From Arthrobacter sp. H-02-3 (GTDB taxonomy: Bacteria > Actinomycetota > Actinomycetes > Actinomycetales > Micrococcaceae), in the NCBI RefSeq assembly GCF_003097355.1, contig NZ_PYUI01000007.1, forward strand, positions 1-64,000: a stretch of DNA of 64,000 nt. Direction: 5' to 3'. This document shows positions 36,752 through 45,320 of this stretch, in pieces (the first letter of the stretch is position 1; every line of letters begins with the position of its first letter). The translations under genes were made by a program, and so were the position numbers. The notes beneath the pieces were generated by a model. That model was not told where the DNA came from and did no database searches. It worked only from the letters and a program-made list of their open reading frames with translations.

Positions 36752-38083
36752 ATGACCGTAACTTCTTCCGTAGATTCAGTAGCGGGTCCCAGCAACAAAC
36801 ATGAGGAACGCAAGGTCCTCGCCGGGACGCTGGTCGGCACCACCATCGAGTGGTACGACTTCTTTATTTTTGCCCAGCTGACGGCAACGCTGCTGTCACC
36901 GTTGTTCCTGGCCCCGCTGAACGCATCCAACCCCGGCCTGGCACAGATCCTGTCCTTTGCCCTCATCGGCATCAGCTTCCTGTTCCGCCCGCTCGGCGCG
37001 ATCGTTGCCGGCCACCTGGGCGACCGCCTCGGCCGCAAAGCCATGCTCGTCTTTACGCTGGTCATGATGGGTGCCGCTACGGCCCTGATCGGCATGCTGC
37101 CCACCTACGCGCAGATCGGCGTCTGGGCCCCCATCCTGCTCATCACGCTCCGCGTCATCCAGGGCTTCTCCGCCGGCGGTGAATGGGGCGGCGCCGCGCT
37201 GATGGCCGTGGAGCATGCTCCGCTGAGCAAGCGAGGCCTCTTCGGCGCCTACCCGCAGATCGGTGTACCGGTGGGCATGATCCTCGCCACGGGCCTGCTG
37301 TACTTCCTGAACACCAGCATGTCCAAGGAAGACTTCGCCTCCTGGGGCTGGCGTGTGCCGTTCCTGCTCTCCATCGTGCTGATCGTCGTCGGCTACCTGA
37401 TCCGCCGCGCCGTGTCCGAAAGCCCTGTCTTCAAGGAGATGCAAGACCGCAAGGAGGAGAGCAAGGCTCCCCTCGGCGAGCTGATCCGCAAGCACAAGAA
37501 GGCCGTCCTTTACTCCACGATGATCTTCATCGGCAACAACGCCGCCGGCTACCTGCTGATCGCCTTCTTCATCTCCTACGCCACCAAGACACTGAAGATG
37601 CAGACCCCGCAGATCCTGCTGGCCACCACGCTGGCTTCCTTCGGCTGGCTGATCTTCACGCTGGTTGGCGGCTGGCTCTCGGACAAGATCGGCCGCGTCA
37701 AGACGTTCCTGCTCGGCTACGCGATCGTCTTCGCCTGGATGATCCCGATGTTCGCGCTCATCGACACCAAGGACATCGTGCTCTACGGCGTGGCGCTGTT
37801 CGTCCTCACGATCGGCCTGGGCCTGTCCTACGGCCCCATGTCCGCCATGTACGCCGAGATGTTCCCGGCCAAGGTCCGCTACTCCGGCATCTCGATCGGC
37901 TACGCGTTCGGCGCCATCCTCGGCGGCGCCTTCGCGGCCATGATCGCCGAAGCGCTCCTGCAGGGCACGCACTGGACGGGCTCCATCGGCATCTACATCA
38001 TGATCCTGTGCGTCATTTCCGCCGTCGGCGTCCTGCTGGCCGGTGAAACCCGCGGCCGCCCGCTGGGCCTCAGCAAGCACTAG
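36752..38083 (+). CDS. MFS permease of the metabolite:H+ symporter (MHS) family
   Basis: 443 residues with 12 helices. GTLVGTTIEWYDFFIFAQLT at the start, FRPLGAIVAGHLGDRLGRKA (motif A), VIQGFSAGGEWGGAALMAVEH and SWGWRVPFLLSIVLIVVGY are hallmarks of the MHS family (shikimate, citrate, proline/betaine or aromatic acid permeases). Its position after the flavin reductase and HpaB genes suggests uptake of 4-hydroxyphenylacetate or a related acid (inference). It has its own AT-rich upstream region of 190 bp. Confidence 0.9.
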   Translation: MTVTSSVDSVAGPSNKHEERKVLAGTLVGTTIEWYDFFIFAQLTATLLSPLFLAPLNASNPGLAQILSFALIGISFLFRPLGAIVAGHLGDRLGRKAMLVFTLVMMGAATALIGMLPTYAQIGVWAPILLITLRVIQGFSAGGEWGGAALMAVEHAPLSKRGLFGAYPQIGVPVGMILATGLLYFLNTSMSKEDFASWGWRVPFLLSIVLIVVGYLIRRAVSESPVFKEMQDRKEESKAPLGELIRKHKKAVLYSTMIFIGNNAAGYLLIAFFISYATKTLKMQTPQILLATTLASFGWLIFTLVGGWLSDKIGRVKTFLLGYAIVFAWMIPMFALIDTKDIVLYGVALFVLTIGLGLSYGPMSAMYAEMFPAKVRYSGISIGYAFGAILGGAFAAMIAEALLQGTHWTGSIGIYIMILCVISAVGVLLAGETRGRPLGLSKH

Positions 38084-38091
38084 AACCGCAC

Positions 38092-38164
38092 AACAGCGAC
38101 GCGGGGTCACCTGCGGGCCATCCGAACCATTCGGACGGGCCGCAAGTGGCCCCGCGTTGCTGTT
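38092..38164. repeat. Long imperfect inverted repeat, copy 1 (GCAACGCGGGG family)
   Basis: Arms of 28 bp, AACAGCGACGCGGGGTCACC-... and ...-GTGGCCCCGCGTTGCTGTT, pair with few mismatches and enclose a smaller hairpin TCCGAA-CCA-TTCGGA. The element starts 9 bp after the MHS permease stop and ends on the base before the stop codon of the minus-strand gene at 38165, so it probably terminates both transcripts. A second, related copy is at 39709-39782. Confidence 0.8.
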
Positions 38165-39469
38165 CTAGTACCCGGGGGCGCTGCCCTTGAACTGGGACCA
38201 TTTCCCGGCCACCCTGCCGTCGTTTGAGGCGACGATGAGGTCTCCGCGCAAGGTCGGGCCCAGGACGTTCCGGATACCTTGGCCGGCAGGCCGGGCATCC
38301 TTGTCCCGCCAGACTTCGGTCACCGTGTAGCCGTCGAACGTTGCGATGACAAAGGAGTACCCGGAGGCAACATCGGGACAGAAGCCAAAAAAGGCCGGCG
38401 CGTCATCCCCCACGCGCCTGATCCGGCTGATGCCCTGGCATAGATGCATACCCAGACTTGCCGGCGCGTCATAGGCGAGATCCAGCGTGTAGTGCCCTGT
38501 GTGAATTTTGCCCTCGGTGCGATTGATCCGGTGCAGTCCGGAAGGATTGACATCCCCCGCCAGGAGGACGCAGCGGGGCAGGGGCAGAATGCCCACAGTC
38601 TGCGTTCCGTTCGTACCCGAGAAGTAGTGGGCTTCCTGCCATGTTGCCCCGAGGTTGTCGGAGTAGAGGACGCCGTTGGAGCCGGCTCCGGACATGTTGT
38701 CCCCAAAATTGAGCCAGATACGGTCCCAGTAGGGATCCCAGGCCACTCCGTGAAGGTGATGCCCCTTCGTGCTGCGGCCCTTTGCCGTCAGCCATGCATT
38801 CAGGTCAAAGATTGTCGTCCACGTCCTGCCGTAGTCCAGGGACAGATACGTGTAACGCGCGTTCTTGCCCTCGGCGATAATTTCCGTGCCACCGGACCAC
38901 GTGTAGCCGGATTTCGGTCCGTATTCGTTGGCCAGGACAATGTTGTCGTGGACGGCGAGCCCCCAAGCGGAAGCAAACTTGACCTGGGGATTGGACCCGT
39001 TCAGGACCACCGTCCACGAGGCCGAGCCGGACCCGTAGCCGCTGGACACATATGCGCGCCGCATGTTGGTGGCCGTAATCAGGACGAACACCAGCAGCTC
39101 GCCGTTGTCCAGGGGAACGACGGCTTCGACGAACTCCCCGGCAAACGTCCTGACAGTTGTCCAGGTCAGCCCTTCGTCCCGGGTTTCCTTCAAAGTGCCG
39201 CTGTAGCAGTTCCATCCCCGGACCCGGTTCCTGTCCATGGCCACCATGATCTCCGACTGCAGCCGGGACGTTCCCGTGAGGGTCGTGGCGGTCAGGGGTG
39301 CCCGGTCCGGGACCGCGTAGGCGACCGGGGCCAGCAGTGCTTCGGGCGCGGTCACGGCGGCGGCAGCTGGTGGAGCGCCCAGGACCGGGAGAACGGCCGG
39401 CAGCGATGTCGCTGCGACTAAACCCAACATTGAGCGGCGTCCGATCTTCAACTGCTCCAGGGGTGACAT
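38165..39469 (-). CDS. Tat-secreted protein with BNR/Asp-box propeller repeats
   Basis: 434 residues from ATG 39469, with GGAG seven bases upstream; a TTG at 39481 is less likely. The start SPLEQLKIGRRSMLGLVAAT, with hydrophobic core and Ala-rich end (PPAAAA), is a twin-arginine signal peptide. The mature part has Asp-box-like motifs TRDEGLTWT, SLDYGRTWT and SDNLGATWQ, as in sialidases and other beta-propellers. No sialidase catalytic arginine set could be confirmed. Function unknown. Base composition looks less GC-rich than its neighbours, and inverted-repeat elements lie on both sides, which suggests recent acquisition. Confidence 0.75.
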   Translation of the reverse strand: MSPLEQLKIGRRSMLGLVAATSLPAVLPVLGAPPAAAAVTAPEALLAPVAYAVPDRAPLTATTLTGTSRLQSEIMVAMDRNRVRGWNCYSGTLKETRDEGLTWTTVRTFAGEFVEAVVPLDNGELLVFVLITATNMRRAYVSSGYGSGSASWTVVLNGSNPQVKFASAWGLAVHDNIVLANEYGPKSGYTWSGGTEIIAEGKNARYTYLSLDYGRTWTTIFDLNAWLTAKGRSTKGHHLHGVAWDPYWDRIWLNFGDNMSGAGSNGVLYSDNLGATWQEAHYFSGTNGTQTVGILPLPRCVLLAGDVNPSGLHRINRTEGKIHTGHYTLDLAYDAPASLGMHLCQGISRIRRVGDDAPAFFGFCPDVASGYSFVIATFDGYTVTEVWRDKDARPAGQGIRNVLGPTLRGDLIVASNDGRVAGKWSQFKGSAPGY

Positions 39470-39708
39470 ATTGATCTCCAATGTTCAGGCGATCGGTCAA
39501 AACACTTGGAATCACGCCGATTCCTACAGCTCCCCATTCCTCCGACGCTTGTGGATCCGCTCAGTGACCGGGCCTTGCTGATCCTCCAAATACAGGCCCC
39601 CCCTTTGGGCAGGATAGGAAGTGCAACTTTGAAAAAGGTTGGGCCGAGGGACGGGACGCACCTGCCATGCCGGAAACCGGGCCGTCAGCAGCCATCAGTA
39701 GTCCGCGC
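39470..39708. other. Intergenic stretch upstream of the Tat-secreted protein gene
   Basis: About 240 bp between the start of the Tat-secreted protein gene and the second inverted-repeat element. It is AT-richer than average and must hold that gene's promoter, but I see no clear -10/-35 pair, no operator-like palindrome and no coding frame that looks real. Confidence 0.4.
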
Positions 39709-39782
39709 AAAAGCAACGCGGGGTTACTTGGCGCCCATCCTGTCGAATCGGACCGGCGCTAAGTGACCCCGCGTTGCTGTTT
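39709..39782. repeat. Long imperfect inverted repeat, copy 2 (GCAACGCGGGG family)
   Basis: Arms AAAAGCAACGCGGGGTTACT-TGGCGCC (39709-39735) and GGCGCTAAGTGACCCCGCGT-TGCTGTTT (39755-39782) are near-complementary. The outer arm and the GTGACCCCGCGTTGCTGTT-type right end match copy 1 at 38092-38164; the inner loops differ. It ends 11 bp before the stop of the alpha/beta hydrolase gene, again at a 3' end. Confidence 0.8.
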
Positions 39783-39792
39783 GAGGGAGGCC

Positions 39793-40620
39793 CTAGACGG
39801 CCAGGAAGCTGATGGCCCCCTGCTTGAAGGCGCGGCTGGTGACGGCGTTGGTGTGGTTACGGCCGGGCAGGGTGAGCTGCTCCACCATGGCGCCGGACTT
39901 GGCCCCCAGGGCGGCGAGGTCCGGCATGGAAGCAGCGCGGTCGTCCTTCTCCCCGGCCACCAGCAGCATCGGCATGGGCGGGATTGCCTCGGCAGGATCG
40001 AACGGCTCGCCCTTGATGGCCTCCACGAGCGAGAGCAGCGCGAAAATGTTGTTGCTGGGCAGCAACTGGGCCATCTTCAGCAGTTCGGCGGTCGATGCGT
40101 CGGCGATCGGGGTGCCGTCGGCCAGGTACCGCTGCGCGGCCACGAGGTCAAAGTCCGCCAGCGGATCCGCGGTGTTCGGCCCGCCCAGCACCAGGCGGTG
40201 CACGAGCTCATGCTGGGTGGCGCCAAACTCCCAGGCCAGCCGGGACCCCAGCGAATAGCCGATCACGTCGAGCCCGCTGGACGGGTCGCCGTCGCGCAGG
40301 GGACGCGCGCCGGCGTCGAACGCGATCTGGAGCAGGTCCGCACGGATCCGGCTGGGGGAGTAGGAGTCCATATCTTCGGGGGCGCCACTGCGGCCGTGAC
40401 CTGGCAGGTCCACGGTGATGACGCGACGGCCGGCGTCCAGGAGTGCGGTGAGCCAGCCGGTGTCCTCCCAGTTGAGCTTGGAGGAGGAGGAAAACCCGTG
40501 CAGCAGCAGGATCGGACGGAGCCCGGCGTCGTTCTGGGGCTCATGCACCTCCACATACAGCTGGGGGTCGGTGCCCTCCACGGTGTGGGAATGCTGTTCG
40601 CCGGTGTGTCTGCCGCTCAT
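39793..40620 (-). CDS. Alpha/beta hydrolase linked to the 2-oxoacid dehydrogenase operon
   Basis: 275 residues from ATG 40620, with GAGGA nine bases upstream (inside the end of the lipoyl gene). Core motifs: PILLLHGFSSSSKLNWED (oxyanion region) near 42, VDLPGHGRSG near 75, nucleophile elbow VIGYSLGSRLA near 130, late histidine in PGRNHTN near 258. In acetoin dehydrogenase E2 (AcoC) a lipoyl domain is fused to an alpha/beta-hydrolase fold instead of a CoA acyltransferase; here the equivalent parts are two adjacent genes. Whether it works as an acyl-releasing enzyme is inference. Confidence 0.82.
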   Translation of the reverse strand: MSGRHTGEQHSHTVEGTDPQLYVEVHEPQNDAGLRPILLLHGFSSSSKLNWEDTGWLTALLDAGRRVITVDLPGHGRSGAPEDMDSYSPSRIRADLLQIAFDAGARPLRDGDPSSGLDVIGYSLGSRLAWEFGATQHELVHRLVLGGPNTADPLADFDLVAAQRYLADGTPIADASTAELLKMAQLLPSNNIFALLSLVEAIKGEPFDPAEAIPPMPMLLVAGEKDDRAASMPDLAALGAKSGAMVEQLTLPGRNHTNAVTSRAFKQGAISFLAV

Positions 40621-40624
40621 GGTG

Positions 40625-40954
40625 TCAGTCCTCATCAAGTACGGCGCTCAGGCGGACCCGGCGCTTCGGTGCCTCTTCCTTCGGGACCGTGCCCACGATG
40701 CCGGCGGTATTGTCCGGGACCTCGAACACAATCAGGGGCTCGCCGACATTGATCTTGTCACCGGGCCCGCCGTGGATACGCACCACTTTACCTGCCTGCG
40801 GGCTGGGCAATTCAACGGCCGATTTGGTGGTTTCGACCTCCACGAGCGGCTGGTTGCGCTCCACCTGGTCTCCCGGGGAAACGAGCCATTCCAGCACGGT
40901 CGCTTCGATCAGGCCCTCGCCGAGATCCGGCAGCGGGAAGGAAATTTCAGCCAC
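40625..40954 (-). CDS. Stand-alone lipoyl-domain protein (E2-like, no acyltransferase domain)
   Basis: 109 residues from the GTG at 40954 (VAEISFPLPDLGEG), preceded by GGAG and overlapping the E1beta gene by 8 bp. The lipoyl attachment motif EVETTKSAVELPSP has the target lysine near residue 43. After the 80-residue lipoyl domain there are only about 30 more residues; the E1/E3-binding and catalytic acyltransferase domains of ordinary E2 proteins are absent. It should carry the acyl group from E1. No E3 (dihydrolipoamide dehydrogenase) gene is in this operon. Confidence 0.88.
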   Translation of the reverse strand: MAEISFPLPDLGEGLIEATVLEWLVSPGDQVERNQPLVEVETTKSAVELPSPQAGKVVRIHGGPGDKINVGEPLIVFEVPDNTAGIVGTVPKEEAPKRRVRLSAVLDED

Positions 40955-41990
40955 GTTTGTACTCCAATACTCGCTGGATCCCGAAGAGGATCCGGTCAAT
41001 GTTCGGGATGTATTCGTCTTCCAGATCGCCGGAGGGATGCGGGACGTCGAAGCCGGTGACGCGCTCCACCGGCGCCTTGAGCGTGCCGAAGCAGCTCTGT
41101 GTGATCAGCTGCGCCACTTCGGCGCCGAGGCCCGAGGTGAGCGGCGCTTCATGGACGACGACGGCGCGGCGCGTCTTGCGCACGGAGGCGGCCAGCGCCT
41201 CGGCGTCGATCGGCTTGAGCCAGCGCAGGTCCAGGACCTCGATGTCGATCCCGTCTTCCGCGGCGAGCTCGGCCACCTGCAGGCAGCGGGCCACCATGGC
41301 GCCCCACGCGACGAGCGTCAGGTGGCGGCCCTCGCGCATGACCTTGGCCCCGGTGGGGGAGACCCCGGCCGCATCGTGCCGGGCGAGGTCGACCTCGCCC
41401 TTCTGCCAGTAGCGGGACTTCGGTTCCATGAAGATGACCGGGTCCGGCCGCGTCGCGGCGTACTTGAGCAGGTGGTAGGCCTCGTGCGGGTTCGACGGCG
41501 AGACGACCTTCAGGCCCGGGACGTGGGCAAAGAGCGCCTCGAGGCTTTCGCCGTGGTGTTCGGGCGCCCGGATGCCGCCGAAGCTGGGCACGCGCAGCGT
41601 GATCGGCATGGGCATGGTGCCCCGGCTGCGGTAGTTCATCCGGGCGATCTGGCACACGATCTGGTTGATGGCCGGGTAGGCGAAGCCGTCGAACTGGACC
41701 TCGGGGATGGGGTGGAAGCCGGCCATCGCCAGGCCCACGGACATGCCGAGAATGCCGGATTCCGCCAGCGGGGTGTCAAAGACCCGCTGCGGGCCGTGCT
41801 TGGCCTGCAGGCCGTCCGTAATCCGGAAGACGCCGCCGAGCCGGCCGCAGTCCTCGCCGAAAATCAGGGTTCTCGGGTTGTCCGCCAGGACCTCGTCGAG
41901 GGCGCGGTTGAGCGCCTGCTGCATGGACATCACGGTGGCTGATGCGGGACTTTCCACCACAGCCTCGCTTTCAAGCATCGAGTTAGACAT
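40947..41990 (-). CDS. 2-oxoacid dehydrogenase E1 component, beta subunit
   Basis: 347 residues. SMQQALNRALDEVLADNP, FGEDCGRLGGVFRITDGL, FDTPLAESGILGMSVGLAMAG (here in parts) and VPSFGGIRAPEHHGESLEALFAHVPGLKV-type sequence are typical for E1beta of pyruvate, branched-chain or acetoin dehydrogenases, and the C-terminal transketolase-C domain is complete. Overlaps the E1alpha stop by 8 bp and the lipoyl gene by 8 bp: a tight operon. Substrate cannot be decided from sequence; branched-chain 2-oxoacids are likely by family, acetoin by the E2 layout. Confidence 0.92.
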   Translation of the reverse strand: MSNSMLESEAVVESPASATVMSMQQALNRALDEVLADNPRTLIFGEDCGRLGGVFRITDGLQAKHGPQRVFDTPLAESGILGMSVGLAMAGFHPIPEVQFDGFAYPAINQIVCQIARMNYRSRGTMPMPITLRVPSFGGIRAPEHHGESLEALFAHVPGLKVVSPSNPHEAYHLLKYAATRPDPVIFMEPKSRYWQKGEVDLARHDAAGVSPTGAKVMREGRHLTLVAWGAMVARCLQVAELAAEDGIDIEVLDLRWLKPIDAEALAASVRKTRRAVVVHEAPLTSGLGAEVAQLITQSCFGTLKAPVERVTGFDVPHPSGDLEDEYIPNIDRILFGIQRVLEYKRG

Positions 41991-43020
41991 GTTCGGACTC
42001 CTCGCGCCAGCTGGCGGCCTGGGCCTGCAGGGCAGGGGTGGTTTCCTGGAAGACCAGGTCAAACATTTCAGTGCCGGGCCGGGATCCGAGCGCCTGGACG
42101 CCGGTACGGATCTGTTCCTCTTCGGCCTTGGCCGCTGCGAGGGCCTCCGCAAAGAAGGCCTCGTCGGCGATGCCGTCGGCGAGCAGCCGCTGGCGGAGCC
42201 GTTCGAGCGGATCGATGCCGGCGCCGTCGCGCTCCTCGTCGAGGGAGCGGTAGCGGCCCGGATCATCGGAGGTGGAGTGCGGTCCGCGGCGGTAGGTCAT
42301 CGCCTCGATCACAACGGGTCCGTTGCCGGCCCGGGCGTGCGCGAAGGCGCGGCGGGTTGCCTCGACGACGGCGGCGACGTCGTCGCCGTCGATGTGCAGT
42401 GCCGGGATGCCGTACCCGGCGGCGCGGGCGGCGACGGAACCACCGGCTACCTGATGTTCGGTGGGCACGGAGATGGCCCACCCGTTGTTCTGGATGAAGA
42501 ACACCACGGGCGCCTTCATCACGGCGGCGAAGTTCATGGCCTCATGGACATCGCCCTGGGACGACGCGCCGTCGCCGAAATACGTCAGGGCGACGCCGTC
42601 CTTCCCGTCCAGCGTCTGGCCGTGGGCCCAGCCGACGGCGTGCAGCACGGAACCTGCGACGACCGCCTGGATCGGGGCCAGCCGGGATTCCACCGGGTTG
42701 TACAGCCCGCCATGCCACGTGGCTTTGTGGGTGGACATGTAGGCCACCATGTCCACGCCCATGGTGCGGGCGACGCCCATCTCACGGTAGGTGGGGAAGA
42801 CGAAGTCGCGGGTGGTGTCCACGGCGTAGCCGCTGCCCACCTGGGCCGCTTCCTGGCCGAGTTCGGGCGCGTAGCCGGGGATGATGCCCTGCCGCTGCCA
42901 GGCGATGGCCGAGGTGTCGAGGTGCCGGACGGCCACCATCAGCGAATAGAGCTCGCGGAGCTCATCGGCAGTAAGGGCCCCGGCATGGGCGCCGGAAGCC
43001 ACGGGGAGAAGTGTGTCCAT
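41983..43020 (-). CDS. 2-oxoacid dehydrogenase E1 component, alpha subunit
   Basis: 345 residues from ATG 43020, 8 bases after TAGGGT on the minus strand (leaderless). The ThDP motif is complete: YFGDGASSQGDVHEAMNFAA to FFIQNN (about 165-200). YAPELGQEAAQVGSGYAV and the regulatory-loop-like YRRGPHSTSDDPGRYR are typical of branched-chain/pyruvate E1alpha. First gene of the operon E1alpha-E1beta-lipoyl-hydrolase. The Lrp regulator and amino acid permease just upstream hint at amino acid breakdown. Confidence 0.93.
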   Translation of the reverse strand: MDTLLPVASGAHAGALTADELRELYSLMVAVRHLDTSAIAWQRQGIIPGYAPELGQEAAQVGSGYAVDTTRDFVFPTYREMGVARTMGVDMVAYMSTHKATWHGGLYNPVESRLAPIQAVVAGSVLHAVGWAHGQTLDGKDGVALTYFGDGASSQGDVHEAMNFAAVMKAPVVFFIQNNGWAISVPTEHQVAGGSVAARAAGYGIPALHIDGDDVAAVVEATRRAFAHARAGNGPVVIEAMTYRRGPHSTSDDPGRYRSLDEERDGAGIDPLERLRQRLLADGIADEAFFAEALAAAKAEEEQIRTGVQALGSRPGTEMFDLVFQETTPALQAQAASWREESEHV

Positions 43021-43204
43021 GCCTGTGACCCTAGTCACCGGCGGCAGGGTGGGCAATCAGCCTAGGTATTGCTGGCCAGACTGCATAATTCTGCGTCACC
43101 CTAAGCCTAAACATGTGGCAATTTGTCCAGCGTCCCGGTGAATCCGGCCTGCCATGGCCGTGCCCCGCCTCCGGGGTGCCGCGCGGGCGTAACGGCCGTG
43201 CCGG

Positions 43205-43240
43205 GGGAGTGCCGCTGCGCGGAAGCGAAGCGGCACTCCC
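43205..43240 (-). terminator. Hairpin terminator of the APC permease gene
   Basis: GGGAGTGCCGCT (43205-43216) pairs with AGCGGCACTCCC (43229-43240), 12 bp, with a 12-base loop. It ends the minus-strand transcript whose stop codon is at 43247. The next 180 bp towards the E1alpha gene hold its promoter and nothing else recognised. Confidence 0.7.
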
Positions 43241-43246
43241 TCCAGG

Positions 43247-44647
43247 CTATTCCGACTGCCGGGCGGTGGCCCGGTTGCGGGTGACGCGGGCGCCGATCCA
43301 GCATGCCGCCGCGATGCCGGCGACGAGGGCCAGGGTGCTGAAGAGCTGTTTGCTGCTCTCGGGGCTGCTGAAGCCGACGGCGAAGATCAGCGCCAGGAGC
43401 GCCAGGCCGAAGATCGTCAGCCCGGGGAAGCCCTTCATTCGCAGCGGCAGCGGGGTGCCGTCCCGGTCCGCGCGGCGGCGCAGGATCAGCTGCGACACGA
43501 GGGCTGAGCCCCACACCACGAGGCACGTGGACCCGACAAGCTGGAACAGGGCCGGCAGGATCCGGTCCGGGAAGAGCAACTCCAGGACGGCGGCCAGGAA
43601 GCCGAAGGCGACAGAGACGCTGACGGCCAGCACGGGGACCCGGGCCGTGTTGAGCCTTGAGAGGAACCGCGGGGCCTCCCCGCGCTCGGCGAGCGAGTAC
43701 ACCATGCGCGATGCGCCGTAGAGGTTGGCGTTCAGGGCGGACAGCAGTGCGACGACGGCGACCAGAGTGATCGCGGCGCCGGCGCCGGGGATCCGGGCGG
43801 CGTCGAGCACGCCGGCGAAGGGGGATTTCAAGGCCGCCGAGGTCGAGGGCAGGACGGCGGCGATGACGAATACCGAGCCGATGTAGAACACGAGGATCCG
43901 CCAGACCACGGTGCGGATCGCCTGTGCCACGCTGTGCTGCGGGTTCTCCGTCTCGGCCGCGGCGACGCTGACGATCTCCGTGCCGCCGAAGGCGAAGATC
44001 ACCACGAAGAGCGCGGTGGCGATGCCGCCCAGGCCCGCCGGGGCGAAATTGGAGGTGAAGTTGCTCAGTCCCGGGGACGGGACGTTCGGCAGCCAGCCCA
44101 GCAGCAGGGCTGCGCCGATGCCGAGGAACAGCAGGATGGCAGCCACCTTGAGGATGGCGAACCAGAACTCGAACTCGCCGAAGTTCTTCACGCCGGCGAG
44201 GTTGACCGCCGTGAACAGGGCCATGAAGATCAGGGACAGCGCCCAGACGGGGATCACCGGCCATACGGTGAACAGGAGGGCGGCCGCACCCAGCGCCTCA
44301 GCGGCGATGACCACCACGAGCTGCAGCCACCAGAGCCAGCCGACGGTGGCGCCGGCGGTCTTGCCCATGGCCTTCTGCGCGTAGACGGAGAACGCGCCGC
44401 TGTTGGGGTTGGCAGCGGCCATCTCGCCAAGCGCCCACATGACCAAAATGATCAGGGTTCCTGCGACGAGGTAGGAGATCAGTACGGCCGGCCCCGCCGC
44501 CTGGATTCCGGCACCTGAGCCGAGGAACAGGCCGGCGCCGATCGCGCTGCCGAGTCCCATCATGGTCAGCTGCCGCGGCTTCATGCTGTGCCCCAGGGTC
44601 GGGGCCGGACGGGCGGCGGGTAACTTCGCGGTGGACTTCGTTGTCAT
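43247..44647 (-). CDS. APC-family amino acid permease
   Basis: 466 residues from ATG 44647, preceded by GAAGG. PRQLTMMGLGSAIGAGLFLGSG at the start (in parts) is the GxGxGxG-like substrate site of the amino acid permease subfamily (AAT/GabP type), followed by 12 helices including AFGGTEIVSVAAAETENP near 220. It takes up amino acids or amines by cation symport. A long intergenic region separates it from the divergent Lrp regulator at 44834, which is a common regulator-transporter pair. Confidence 0.92.
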   Translation of the reverse strand: MTTKSTAKLPAARPAPTLGHSMKPRQLTMMGLGSAIGAGLFLGSGAGIQAAGPAVLISYLVAGTLIILVMWALGEMAAANPNSGAFSVYAQKAMGKTAGATVGWLWWLQLVVVIAAEALGAAALLFTVWPVIPVWALSLIFMALFTAVNLAGVKNFGEFEFWFAILKVAAILLFLGIGAALLLGWLPNVPSPGLSNFTSNFAPAGLGGIATALFVVIFAFGGTEIVSVAAAETENPQHSVAQAIRTVVWRILVFYIGSVFVIAAVLPSTSAALKSPFAGVLDAARIPGAGAAITLVAVVALLSALNANLYGASRMVYSLAERGEAPRFLSRLNTARVPVLAVSVSVAFGFLAAVLELLFPDRILPALFQLVGSTCLVVWGSALVSQLILRRRADRDGTPLPLRMKGFPGLTIFGLALLALIFAVGFSSPESSKQLFSTLALVAGIAAACWIGARVTRNRATARQSE

Positions 44648-44833
44648 GTGGCGAACCTTCGTGTGGTTTTTGATCTGCGCGTCCTTATGGGACCTATTGA
44701 ATTTACCGTCTTTCGCCCGGCCTTTCCGGCTGCCGTAGTGCCAAGGCCGTGAGACCATGGTGGCAGTTTGCTCACTGAATCGGGAATTCGGCAACGGTTT
44801 GTCCGGCCCGGGCTGCTTGGGAGGGAAGAATTC

Positions 44834-45307
44834 ATGGACGTCGATCCGCTGGATGCAAAGATTGTCCGATTTTTCACGGATTCACCGAGGGCCTCTGTCC
44901 TGGAAGCCTCGCGGGTCCTGAAGGTGGCCCGCGCCACAGTGCAGTCGCGGCTGGACCGGATGCAGGGCGGCGGCGTGATCGGCTCCTGGGTGCCGCAGCC
45001 CGATCCGGCGCACTTCGGCTTCCCTGTGGTGGCGTTCTGTTCCCTCACGATCAACCAGGACCTCGGGCACGACGCCGTCGTGGAGGCCCTGGCGCAGATC
45101 CCCGAGCTGATTGAAATCCACACAGTCTCCGGGAGTTCGGACCTCATGGCCCGCATAGCCGCGCGCTCCAATTCAGACCTCCAGCGCGTCCTCGATGCCA
45201 TGATCGGCACCAGGACTGTCCTGCGCTCCTCCTCCGTGATCGTCCTCAACACCCACTTCCAGGGGCGCACCCTGCCGCTGCTGGAGGCTGCGGCCGGACG
45301 CCGGTGA
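44834..45307 (+). CDS. Lrp/AsnC family transcriptional regulator
   Basis: 157 residues from ATG 44834 with GGGAAG upstream. DPLDAKIVRFFTDSPRAS, then a helix-turn-helix (ASRVLKVARATVQSRLDRM), a RAM-type ligand domain from about 65 (VVAFCSLTINQDLGHDAVVE) with the GSSDLMARIAA motif. Such proteins sense amino acids and control nearby uptake and breakdown genes; the divergent permease and the 2-oxoacid dehydrogenase operon are natural targets (inference). Confidence 0.9.
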   Translation: MDVDPLDAKIVRFFTDSPRASVLEASRVLKVARATVQSRLDRMQGGGVIGSWVPQPDPAHFGFPVVAFCSLTINQDLGHDAVVEALAQIPELIEIHTVSGSSDLMARIAARSNSDLQRVLDAMIGTRTVLRSSSVIVLNTHFQGRTLPLLEAAAGRR

Positions 45308-45320
45308 ATCCACGGCGGCC

